From Stentor coeruleus (lineage: Eukaryota > Ciliophora > Heterotrichea > Heterotrichida > Stentoridae), in contig MPUH01001248.1 in the NCBI GenBank assembly GCA_001970955.1, forward strand, positions 1 through 20,285: a stretch of 20,285 bases of DNA, read 5' to 3'. Within the stretch, counting starts at the first letter, position 1. Each line of letters begins with the position of its first letter. Both the position numbers and the translations under genes were made by a program. Below, in pieces: positions 1-9,733 of this stretch. The notes under the pieces are model-generated. The model did no database searches, was not told the origin of the DNA, and saw only the letters and a list, made by a program, of their open reading frames with translations.

Positions 1-1
1 A

Positions 2-1264
2 GATAAATATAAATATAAAATTAAGTTATTTCAGACTACAAGCATATTAGAACAAAAAATCATTATAGAGAAAGTAAAAAATTCAGTAAAGCAAGCAAAG
101 AAAGGTACATTAGCTTCATCTATAATTAATGTATTAATAAGTGCTATGAACTTTGAGTTTTCCTCTATATTCAATTTTCTTAGTACCGCTGAAATGTTTT
201 ATTCTGTTTTATTATACAATGTAACAACATTACCAGCACCTGTATATGCATTTGTATCAAATTTGCGTATAAATTCTCAAATTCCAAATATTTTTTCTTA
301 TCTAGATGATTTTTCTCTTAGCAGTATTCCTAAAATCTATGAGAAAATGGGTTATAAATCGACTTTATTACTTTCTAATTGTGGAGTTCAAATATTTACT
401 TTGATTATGTTTATAGTTTCTTTTTGGTTATTAAAATTTATAAGCAAAATTAACTATGTTCAAAGCAAGGCTCAAATCATTTTGAATTTTTTCCAATATA
501 GCATATTTATAAGATTTTGGTTACAAACATATTTTGAAATGCTTATAGCTAGTGTAATAAGTTTAAATACTGTAAATATTCATTCTACAGTACAAGTTAT
601 AGATTCGGTTATAAGTATGATAATATTGGTAAAAAATAAGCAGATTATAGAAATTGGTGGAATTTTTGCTCTCATATGGGTAATTCTTTCAAGAAACAAA
701 TTAGTAGAATCTGAACAAATAGAAAATTACACATTAAAATATGGAACAATATTTGAAGAATTCAAAAGTAATGATATAAGTGCTTGGCTTTTCTATCTTT
801 TTTACATTCTCCGCAGACTTATTATCTTTTTGTTTATCGCTTTTAGCTCAGATTCAGCATTAATTTTAACTGTATCTATGACTTTATCTTTATCTGTAAT
901 ATATAAATAGATAGGAACTTATGTTCTTGCAACTAATTGCTTTAAAGACTCAATACAAAATATTTATCATATTATAAATGAATTAGTTGTGGCATCTTAT
1001 TATTTAGTTTTATTGGTTTCCTTAATCCCAAAATTTTTAGACGATGATAAACTAAGATTCTTATGTGTTAGTTTTGTTTTTATAGCTTGGGGACTGAATT
1101 CTTTTTGTAGAAGTATGGTTCTTATGAAAAAACTTGTTAGAAAACTTATTGATTATTTGAAAAGTAAAAGAAAAACTTTTACAACAAAAGTTATTCCTTT
1201 TTATGTGAATAGTGGAGTTGATACTACTGGAAATTGTAGAGCTAGTAATTCTAATAAGCTCTAA
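2..1264 (+). CDS. Multi-pass membrane protein, 5'-partial, one 15-nt intron
   Basis: The frame is open from base 2, so the gene starts upstream of the window; the ATG at 146 is probably internal. An in-frame TAG at 908-910 is the last codon of a 15-nt GT...AG intron (896-910, phase 0). Removing it joins two stretches in the same frame and gives 415 visible residues ending at TAA 1262-1264. The translation has about seven hydrophobic segments (near nt 370-450, 490-580, 590-690, 780-850, 860-940, 990-1040 and 1060-1110), a FYILRRL motif before the fourth, and a basic Lys-rich cytosolic-looking tail. This resembles the multi-TM C-termini of large ciliate cell-surface proteins whose ectodomains are Cys-rich repeats. 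That family assignment is inference, because the ectodomain lies outside the window. Function unknown. Confidence 0.75.
896..910 (+). other. 15-nt micro-intron, phase 0
   Basis: GTAATATATAAATAG lies between Ser and Ile codons and carries the only stop in an otherwise continuous frame. It starts with GTAA, ends with TAG and is exactly 15 nt, as expected for heterotrich introns. Confidence 0.8.
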
Positions 1265-1908
1265 TTCATGACTTTACAAATTAAATCTCATATACTTAAA
1301 ATCACTAAAATTGAATTTTAAATTCTACTTTAAAAACTATAATCTTTGAATCTTACCTTCTTATTTTTTCCCAAAATATATCCTACCTAGCATGAAAAAA
1401 TAAATCTACCACTTTAGTCTTATTCTTATTTTCTAAATCAGAATATATAATGAAATTAAAACTTCCTTGAAGCTATACTTGCTTTAGTAGGTTTTTCTAA
1501 GCCAAGCTTCAGCTAAATTAAAAAACATTATAAAAAGTTAAATTTACTTAAAGCTAAGCTTTTCATAGTTTTTATTTGTTTTGAATATAAAAAGATTGAT
1601 GTCATCAAAATCTAATAAAAGTGTTCTTACTATATATTTTTCTTACTAAGATAAGCTGGCGAGTATATCATAAATACGACACAATTGATTCTTTTATCAT
1701 ATTTCTTAAGTGTATCCTTAGTATTTGCACTATAAAACTCCTAATTATATTTTCTATTATTTCAGTTCTCTAAGGTTCTTTCTTCAGTAATTCTTCGTTT
1801 TTATATCCTAAAAGTGTTACTTCGTTACTTGATAACCCAAAGTTTTACCATATTGATTGATAACTGAAAGCTTTTATAATTTAATAAAGTTATATATGTT
1901 AAAGTGTC
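1265..1908. other. Convergent intergenic spacer, 644 nt
   Basis: AT-rich spacer between the 3' ends of the membrane-protein gene (+) and the ADP-ribosyltransferase-fold gene (-). Both halves are C-rich and G-poor on the + strand. Stops interrupt all frames every few dozen codons, and no RNA gene or clear hairpin was seen. The minus frame just past the TAG at 1909-1911 stays open for about 27 codons, which is within chance. Confidence 0.5.
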
Positions 1909-4900
1909 CTAATTAATCTTATTAGCAATCCAGTTTTTGAATATCTTTACTTCATTATTGCTTGTTGCATAGTAAAAATGTTTATTATTCTTACTTACTT
2001 CTAAGCAGTTCACCATTCCATTTTCTATAATTTCTCGCTTTTCATTTAAGTCTTGAAGAGACCAAAATTTAATATTTCTATCATGCGATGCACTTATAAA
2101 ATAATTTTCTATAAAAGCTAATGCAACAATTTCTTTTTTATGTGCTTTAATTACTCTAATAATTTCATAAGTATCTTTTAGCCATATAATGATTTTTTTG
2201 TCAACAGATGAAGAAATTATATAAAGCTTTGAAATTATAATACAAGTCACGCTGCTTTTATGCTTATAAAATGTGTGAACAGCCTCACAATTAGCCAATG
2301 ACCATTTTTTAATTGTTGTATCATAAGAGCCACTAAAAATTGAAAGATCATCATTTGATAAAGCAAGGCAACTTATAGAATTTTCATGACCTTCAAAAAC
2401 TCTAAGTATTAAAAAGGTAGTAAAGTCCAAAAGAAAAATTCTATTATCCCGACATCCAATAAAAATTAGTTCATTAATAGCTTCTATAGCTGAAATATCT
2501 GTACCAGTAACTTTCTCAAACAATACTTTGGACATAGTTTCTATATCAAAAACAAAAATCATTCCATTATATCCCCCATATAATAAAAAAATATTATTAT
2601 AGAAAACTTTCATAACATTGCATTTGTTTGATCTTATTTTTTTTATAAGTTGGACCTCATTGAATTTTGTATGATACATTTTTATTTTTCCGGCTAAAGT
2701 AGATAGAAATATATATTTATCTGCCATTTCTACAATTTTGACTATTTTATTTTTAATCTTTATGGGAAACTGAAAAGAAAACTGACTGGTATGAAAATCT
2801 TTATTAAGATTCTTAAGGATTGCACATTCATCGCATAAATTGGAATTTGCGTTCATGTAAAATTCGTTACCGTATGTATAAGTGTTACAATTTGCACATT
2901 TTATATTTATTATAAAGTGATCCTCACAGTAGAATTCCTGTTTGTAAATCAAATTTGTTATATCAATTTTTCCACATATACAGCATTGTTTATTTATAAG
3001 ACTATAATAACAGGTATTGCATGCATAAATATCATTTACAATGTGTCGCAAAGCTGTACTATCAACATTTTTATCACAAATCATACAATTTATATCAACA
3101 TATGCGGTAAATTCATTAGGAAGAAGAGAGAAATCATGCTTTTCTATTCTTTTTTTGAAAGCGTAAATACGCTGTATAGATGAAGGATATTTGAATTTTG
3201 CAGTAATAAAATCTTTAAGTGAATTTAAGCTGAAATCTTCAGATTTGTAAATTTCAGTGTCGTTGAAAATATTTTTTACTTTTATTATATATCCACCTTT
3301 TTTGAAAATTGAACTGGCAGATTGAAGAATGGGGTGGTAACCTTCTTTGATAATTGAATTGGTAATGAGGTAGTTGAGCTTTAAATAGGGATCGTTTTTG
3401 AATATATCTGAACATTCAACATCATTAACAATACTTTTTTTTTCTAAATAATCCATAGCTTTAATAATTGTTCCATGATCTCTAGCTTTAGCCATTTCTT
3501 TTTCACCTTCGAGCATATTAATCACCAGGAGAGACTTATCAAGCGTTTCACTCAATTGTGCAGATTCTCCCCGTGAAGCATATAAATTAGTAAATTTAGT
3601 ACAATAATCATTTTTTTTAAGGCAAATATTTCTTTTCTCAATTTTTTCATCTTTGAGTATACCAGTCACCATTGGTTTTTTAACTTTGAACATATCAATC
3701 ACCAGGGGAGACTCACCAAGCGTTTTACCAAACTCTGTAGATGCTTCACGTAAACCATATATACTACAAATTTTACTACAACAATCATTGACTTCAAGGT
3801 AAATATTGCATTTTGACTCAATTTTATAAAATTTTATCAGTGATAGGTTTTCAAGCTTTATAAGTTTGTAAACTAAAATCTGATTTTCTATTGGAAATCC
3901 TTTAATATTAAATATTTCAATTTTAATATCTTCAATATTTCCTGATTCAATAACTTGTACTATAAATGCATCTCCTTTGTTCATGAATATCTGCAAATCA
4001 ATCATTTTTATTAGTAAAAGTTCTAAGGTTGGGTCTTCTTTTAGAGAATTTACATAAGTTGTATCAGTTAATTCATAATTGGAATAAAACAGTTTTATGT
4101 ACTTATATAAAATATTTAGCTTCTCAGAAATAAGTATTTTCAAATCACTTATAGTTGTGTTAGCATTAATATTAAATATATAGATTTCATCTAATTCTTG
4201 ATTTCTGACCTTTATCTCAGTATCCATGTATACTTCAATCAGTTGATTTCTTCCAATTTTATAGTCAATGAGCCTTAAAGAAGGGTCCAAAAATATAGAT
4301 TTATATATCACAATTATATTAGAAATGCTTAATTCAGCTTCAATCAATTTAGTAAAACTTTCAATAGTTTGAAGGAGATTACCAATTATTGTATATTTGT
4401 TTTTACATGTTTGGATATCTAAACAAACTTTTAGCTTTTTCTTAATCAAACAGGCTTTTTCATGATTATCATAGTTGCATAAATTATCATAGAGGATAAA
4501 ACTAGATGCATCCTTTATGGGAATATCACTCAAAGGAGAATCACTCATTTCAATAATTTTGCCTTCTAATATCAATATAAAATCATTTCGTAGAATTTCA
4601 AAATTATCTTCAATCAAATGAATTAAAGTTTTTATAGTATCATCATTTCCTATATTGATATAATGTATTTCAAAATTCAACCTTTGCACACTGATGCTTA
4701 GTTTATCTTCAGATAGTGATCTATAAAGGCTAAAAAAATCGCCATAATTTATATTATAATCTTTTTTCGCATTTTTAGTGCTAAACATTGTAACTTCATT
4801 ATTAACAAATGCACAATTAAAAACATTATAAACTTCTTTTAGCCTATTTTTTATATCTTGAATAGTTTCATTAGCTTTGTATTTTATCTCATATAATTTT

Positions 4901-6409
4901 TCAGTATAGGCTTCCTGAATATATATAGACCCTACTCTAAGAGATAGTCTGCATCCATTTGTAATATTATAATCTTGAATACTTCTTTCATTATCTAGCA
5001 AAATAGAATTGTAATCTAAAAGCATATCTTTAGCTTTCAAGTGAAATAATTCTTTAAGTTTTTTTTTTAATTGCTTTATTTGTATGAAATCTTCTATATT
5101 TTCTATGAGCTTACGATCAAACTTAGAGTTTATAACTTCTAACGAAATAAAATCAAATTGTTTAAGCTCCACAATTTTTTTATTTGGATATATCTCTTGC
5201 ACATAAAGTGGAACATATGGCATAATAAGAACTTCATGCTCTTTGCAATATACTGAGAAATTTTCTATCAAAATATTTGGATGCGGTTTTTGTTTATTAA
5301 GTAAAATTTTCATAACAATCCCTCCTTTTGCGAATTTTTTTGCAATATGCTCATACCTTGAAGTGCTCAAAAATCCAGGAAAAAATAATGGAATTTTTTT
5401 CTCAAGTGCATCTTTAAAAATATCATAGTCATTAGACTCAATTCCTCTATACAAACATTGTTCTCTGCATATTAAGTAATCTTCATAAAGCTGAATATCT
5501 CTAATACAAAGTGTACTAGAAAATAAAACTCTATGCAATTGATTTTTCTTAAAAGCTTTATTGAAGTTTTCATATATCAAATCGGTTGAGTATAAGTGGG
5601 TTATTGAAACTATTAAATCATTAAAGTGATTTATCATATCTTTTATATACTGTTTGTTATGCTCTTTGTTATCCATATTCAAGCAGACCAATTCATCTGC
5701 AATATTTTCTTTAGTAAGATTATAATTTGACTCAATGAGCTTTGCTACTATGTTTTTAAAATGCCAATAATTTTTTTGATGTAATTCCATATGATTAAAA
5801 CTATTTTTTGTTGAAATTGCATAGCTCCAAGCTTTTTTTAGTATCAAAATTATCATGCACAAGAACAACTTTTGGGAATTTTTTTGTCCATTTTTTATGC
5901 TCTTCTATATATAAACAAAACACAAGTGCTACTTTTATATATTCATTATTGACTGAGTTTAGTAATTCTTCACCTGAAGACCCTGAAGTTAAAATAATAA
6001 TCCCAGTATTTCTAAAGCAATTAATATATGTTTTAGCCTCACAAAGAATATTAAATCTTTTTATATAGAAACCCGGTGGCATAATGTCGAAGTAACAATT
6101 GTTTTCATGATTGTAAACATTTTTATCATACCATACTATGTTTACCCCGTCTTCCACAGGTATAGATCCTCCTTTTAGCCCTTTAAGAAATGTTAGGGTT
6201 TTACCTTTTAAGTCAAGCTTTATAGATTTTCTGATTGCATTGCTTGGTAGACTTCTTAAAGATGTAAACGCTTCTGAATCAAAGCCATATGCTTTTAGTT
6301 GTATAAACTTTGAATCTGAAATCATAAATGTACAATTGGGTATTACTGAGTCTTGAAATTTTAGTATCAAAGTTCCTAAGAATGGAAACTCGATTTCAAA
6401 TAGCGACAT
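1909..6409 (-). CDS. ADP-ribosyltransferase-fold / poly-ubiquitin-like / zinc / WD40 protein, one frame break
   Basis: Two overlapping minus-strand frames (6409 to 5801, and 5868 to 1909) form one gene if one base is dropped in the A7 run at 5833-5839, giving 1499 residues. Residues 88-195 resemble the receiver-like domain (IVWYD...ILTSGSSG...VFC...W) preceding ART domains in rotifer and ciliate proteins. Residues about 280-410 carry the R-S-E signature: YRG (Arg321), LSTS (Ser348-Ser350) and EHE (Glu390, Glu392), typical of arginine-specific transferases. Six tandem beta-grasp ubiquitin-like segments follow (about 433-875), the sixth closely echoing the ubiquitin helix-loop (IEDIKIEIFNIKG). 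Next come two copies of a repeat of about 50 residues, a possible seventh ubiquitin-like module, a Cys-rich region with paired CxxC/CxxH (1108-1195), and a WD40 propeller (about 1220-1492) with classical GH...W blades. Substrate unknown. Ends at TAG. Confidence 0.8.
3520..3810 (-). repeat. Two tandem copies of a ~177-nt coding repeat
   Basis: Inside the ADP-ribosyltransferase-fold gene, residues starting NIYLEVNDCCSK and NICLKKNDYCTK align about 59 residues apart. Shared pattern: N-I-x-L...N-D-x-C-x-K...Y...ES...TL..S.LVI.M. On the + strand the copies are visible as near-identical stretches around 3520-3545 (caccaggagagacttatcaa) and 3700-3722 (caccaggggagactcaccaa). This looks like a diverged internal duplication. 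Confidence 0.65.
5833..5839 (-). other. A7 run at a required +1 frame change
   Basis: On the minus strand, seven A's lie where the upstream frame (DTKK) must move to the downstream frame (KKAW). No GT...AG interval of length 3k+1 exists in the overlap: GTs at the start of the region pair with AGs only at lengths of remainder 0 or 2. An intron therefore does not explain it. An extra A in the assembly, slippage during expression or a real mutation would. An A6 run at 5804-5809, just before the TAG at 5801-5803, is the alternative site. Confidence 0.65.
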
Positions 6410-6929
6410 ATATTTATAGACAATTTACTATTTAATCACTTGCTGATTTAGATATTTTAGTTAGGAAAAAGTTAGTAATATCTTATAGCTTGAAATAAGA
6501 TAAAGATAAATTATTAAGTAGATTTAGTATATCTAAAAAATCATTATGATTTAGTTTCATATACAAAATCAGCCTTTAAATGAATAAAAAATATTTATTA
6601 TAAACCTTATCAATTTAACATAAACTATTTCTAAATATTTCACTAATTATTCTTCAAGAATTTTATAATAAAAAATCAGTTTATTTTTAGCATCATCAAA
6701 AAATCCAAATTTCCTATCAATAACCATTTAATTGTAAATTTAACAAAAAAAAACTCTACTATGTACAAGTCGTAAATACCATTAAATCTCAACCTTTAAT
6801 CTCAATTTCTAATTTAAATACAAATATAATTCAACACTTTCCCATAGTATAATTCCATTAAATTCCAATTCTATCATACAATTTCTATTAAAATTGAATC
6901 ATTATTTTATTCAATCTAATTACTAAACC
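6410..6929. other. Intergenic spacer, 520 nt
   Basis: Lies between the start of the ADP-ribosyltransferase-fold gene and the end of the coiled-coil gene, both on the minus strand. The left part (about 6440-6560) is slightly G-richer on the + strand; from about 6600 to 6929 it is clearly C-rich and almost lacks G. No ORF, RNA gene or repeat was recognised. Confidence 0.5.
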
Positions 6930-8039
6930 TCAATCATCATCAGCAAACAAGAACCTTTTTGATGAAATTGTGCTATAAGTTGGTGTAGCACTAGTCTTAA
7001 CTAAACCTTTAACTGAAAATTTTTCAAGATTGCTTTTCCTAAGATTTTCTTCATAATTAACCTCTTTTTCCATAGTCCTTCTCATATCCTTCATAATCCT
7101 TGAGCTCCTACTACAATTAATCATAGCTTCTTCACCTCTCAAAGTTGCAATCTTATTTTTAATCTGATCAATAACCATCATTTCCTTATTTTTTTCTTGA
7201 ATATCCGTCATTTCCATAAATATATTCTCATGTATTTTCAGTTCAGACTGTAAATTTGAAATTTCCTTAGATCTATTTGGCGTCAATATCAAAGCTGGTG
7301 GCGGTGCTTCTTCCACATTTAAATCTTGCATATTAAACTTCCTTATCGGTTTCCTATTATCCACAACATTATTTTTAATTGTTGTATCTACAACAGTCTG
7401 TTCCCACATTTTCCTAGCTTTTTCTAGTTCAATTTTTTCATTCCTAAGCTCTTTTTCTTTTTGTTCTAAAATCTTTTCTTTTTCCCTTAGTCCTTCTTCA
7501 AGTTTCACAACCTTCTCATGTTTTTTTTTATAGCTATTTGTCAGAAAATCTAACTCAACCAGTTTATCTTCGAAATTCTTCCTTTCTTGTTCAAGTCTAT
7601 AGTTTTTTTTTAAATTAAGCACAACATTCTTTTTCCCATAATCCCCAGACCTAAGTTCTCTATTTTCCTTTTCAAGTTTTTGTATATAATTTTCGATTTC
7701 ATCATTTCCTGGCTTAATTTTTGATTGACTTCTTGTATTCTCTGCCCAAAAATCTTCAACAAGCATCTGTGTACGGTCAAATTGTTGTAAGACTTGCTCT
7801 AATTTTTCTTCAATTCCTTCAGGAAGTTTGATTTCTGCACTAACCTCACCGTCTTGATCTAGCCACTCGAAATTGCCATATGACCCTGCATATGAATGTA
7901 AATAACTAATAATTGAAGCATTTTTTGGGTGATATCCTGAGATTTCGATTTCTTGCATTGTGTTTTGAAGGGCGCTGTTTATACGGTCTAATCTCTGTTC
8001 AAGACTTTCTTCTTTAATATTCGGTGACAGATGATCCAT
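6930..8039 (-). CDS. Coiled-coil protein, 369 aa, function unknown
   Basis: Single uninterrupted frame from ATG 8039-8037 to TGA 6932-6930; this TGA is evidence that TGA is a stop here. Residues 10-35 are a short heptad-like helix. Residues 40-75 are less repetitive, with aromatic and Gly residues (YLHSYAGSYGNFEWLD). Residues about 112-215 are a strong charged coiled coil rich in Glu/Lys, with a second helical stretch at about 255-330. A Pro-rich patch (EEAPPPAL) and the C-terminal Ser/Thr-rich tail ending FADDD are probably disordered. No catalytic motif is visible. It could be a cytoskeletal or basal-body scaffold, but that rests only on composition. The gene is divergent from the TraB-like gene. 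Confidence 0.8.
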   Translation of the reverse strand: MDHLSPNIKEESLEQRLDRINSALQNTMQEIEISGYHPKNASIISYLHSYAGSYGNFEWLDQDGEVSAEIKLPEGIEEKLEQVLQQFDRTQMLVEDFWAENTRSQSKIKPGNDEIENYIQKLEKENRELRSGDYGKKNVVLNLKKNYRLEQERKNFEDKLVELDFLTNSYKKKHEKVVKLEEGLREKEKILEQKEKELRNEKIELEKARKMWEQTVVDTTIKNNVVDNRKPIRKFNMQDLNVEEAPPPALILTPNRSKEISNLQSELKIHENIFMEMTDIQEKNKEMMVIDQIKNKIATLRGEEAMINCSRSSRIMKDMRRTMEKEVNYEENLRKSNLEKFSVKGLVKTSATPTYSTISSKRFLFADDD

Positions 8040-8632
8040 TATTATTAAAATTATGAAAAAAAACGGAATTAGCTCTATAGGATTGAAGGGAGGTTTCGAT
8101 AAATTATTAAGTGGTGTGATTGATAATTTTGGCAGGTTTTTATGAGGATTTATATAGAAGGATGATATTTTAGATAAGAAAGTTAACTAGGCAAAATGGA
8201 ATTTAAGGATTAGCTGTGTATTTTGGGTATTTTATATGAGATTTAATAGTTTGATTGTTTGAATAAGAGAAATTTTATTATTGGAAAAATTATTTAATTT
8301 TTAAGATATGCATGATGCATAGTAAATATTATTGATGCGAATTTTACGATAAAATTTCTATAGATTATAATATTGAAAAAATAAATCACTGAAAACCTTG
8401 TATAATGAGTTTGTATATTGAAAAAATATAAAATCTATATCAATACATTATCTATATTTTTATTATAGCGCATATAGTAAAATAAAAATGTATACCCATT
8501 TATTCCCTAAAACTAAAATCTTTATTCTCACCTTTCACATGTTAAGATAATTTTAATCCACTTAAAAACCATGCATCTCTTCTATTCCAGTATCTAATAT
8601 TCTCTCTCTCATGACGAATCCTTGGCTAATAA
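8040..8632. promoter_or_regulatory. Divergent promoter region, skew switch
   Basis: A 593-nt spacer between two genes transcribed away from each other, so it should hold both promoters. Lines 8041-8220 on the + strand carry about 42 G against 8 C, while 8521-8632 carry roughly three times more C than G. Each 5' flank is thus C-rich and G-poor on its own sense strand. An overlapping upstream ATG at 8611-8613 is out of frame with the start at 8633. No defined promoter box was recognised. Confidence 0.45.
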
Positions 8633-9718
8633 ATGGCATTATCCCGACTATCAACAGTCCACTACGGAGCCATAGTGGGAAGTTCCACGCACAAGCCATG
8701 GGAAGTTGGCTATGCCCCTAGAAAAAGTGTTGCTGAAAGCTTAGTAGTCCACCTCAGCGATCCTAAAACCAAAGAAGAACTACTAATTCTCGGTACATCA
8801 AACATTTCTACCTCAAACGCCTACAGAAACTTCGAACTAGCCGAGAAATTCGCCCCATCTTCTATCCTCCTCCAAACTTCTCCATCTTTTAGCAAGTTTT
8901 GCTTTGGTCAATGGCACTCAAGTGAAGAATTCCAAAACAGTCTGATGAAAAATGGATACTACTGGGATTACATTAAACGTACTCATGAAGGTTCCGGAAT
9001 CAAGGCCGCCTTTTTTGAAACTCGCAAAGCCTTACTTAGTTTATGGATCAATACAGTTATGAGGACTCCTAAAGATATATGGCGTCTTTTTGTGCCTGGG
9101 CTCGATACAAAATTGATGCTTGACTTATCAACTAAACTTAAAGTTGATATTCATTATGCAGGTGAAGATTTTAACTGTTCAGCAATGGAAATGCTTTATA
9201 GAGAAACCCGCATGGACACTATTTATCCATATTTGAAATATTACTTTGGGCTTAATGAAGGCTGGGAACAAGAAGCTAGAAACTGGCAGGTGTTATTTAG
9301 AAGTCATACGACAAAAGCTTTAGCTGAAGGGCATTTTAACCAAGATAATGTCACTTGGCTTGTGAGATTTGCTGAAAAAATGATCCCTCATCAGAAAAAA
9401 GTGATTATTGATAAGAAAAATGAGGATATTTTCTGGAGTATTGAGAAGAATATGAAAGGAAGTAAGAAATTAGTCCTTGTCAACCAATGGCATATGGATG
9501 GTGTTCAAAAACTATGGAGGAGTTATCATGGACTTGAAGCTCCTAAGAAACCTATGATGAGTACTCATGATTTGCCATTAGAAGAAGTCCAAGCTTGGAT
9601 GCGCGGCAAGGATTACGACAGAAATGTTATTGAAAAGAGAACCGGAGTACCAATGGCTATGCCGAACTCTAGAGAAAATACTTCTTACTGGGACGAAAAT
9701 AGAAGCCATTATGCTTAG
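8633..9718 (+). CDS. TraB/TIKI-like domain protein with degenerate metal motifs
   Basis: 361 residues, ATG directly after an in-frame TAA, ending in tandem TAG TAG. The layout fits the TraB/PrgY/TIKI family: a beta strand leading to GTSNIS (54-59, where the family has GTxH), then a predicted exposed strand SSILLQTSP (76-84), a long helical middle, and LVLVNQWHMDGV (280-291), matching the second family motif (GxxH plus Gly-Ile/Val). In TIKI proteins the two GxxH motifs bind metal. Here the first His is Asn and the second Gly is Asn, so catalysis is doubtful. The N-terminus has no acidic residue before Glu24 and could be a mitochondrial presequence (inference). The first 130 or so codons favour C-ending codons; the rest favour T/A. 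The gene converges on the ABHD17-like gene with a 15-nt gap. Confidence 0.6.
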   Translation: MALSRLSTVHYGAIVGSSTHKPWEVGYAPRKSVAESLVVHLSDPKTKEELLILGTSNISTSNAYRNFELAEKFAPSSILLQTSPSFSKFCFGQWHSSEEFQNSLMKNGYYWDYIKRTHEGSGIKAAFFETRKALLSLWINTVMRTPKDIWRLFVPGLDTKLMLDLSTKLKVDIHYAGEDFNCSAMEMLYRETRMDTIYPYLKYYFGLNEGWEQEARNWQVLFRSHTTKALAEGHFNQDNVTWLVRFAEKMIPHQKKVIIDKKNEDIFWSIEKNMKGSKKLVLVNQWHMDGVQKLWRSYHGLEAPKKPMMSTHDLPLEEVQAWMRGKDYDRNVIEKRTGVPMAMPNSRENTSYWDENRSHYA

Positions 9719-9733
9719 TAGCCTAATATGAAT
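9719..9733. terminator. 15-nt convergent gene junction with short inverted repeat
   Basis: Only 15 nt separate the TAG of the + gene from the TAA of the - gene. Bases 9722-9738 read CCTAATATGAATTTAGG, with CCTAA/TTAGG as a 5-bp inverted repeat. The 3' ends of both transcripts must overlap the opposite gene or stop within a few bases. A role in 3'-end formation is inference, and the stem is too short to be convincing alone. Confidence 0.3.

Noticed and set aside
1265..1908. Minus-strand fragments such as YDKRINCVVFMIYSP as a continuation of the WD40 gene
   Set aside because: Several stops intervene, no splice pattern joins them, and no WD40 or other motif is present.
2917..3183. Plus-strand open frames inside 1909-6409 (also 5243-5428, 5808-6068 and 6138-6356)
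   Set aside because: They are antisense to clear domain-coding sequence and have no start context or family features.
5801..5809. AAA-TAG resembling the Euplotes +1 programmed frameshift site
   Set aside because: TGA acts as a stop here, not Cys; the other AAA-TAG (905-910) is the end of an intron; and the upstream A7 gives a more natural joined sequence.
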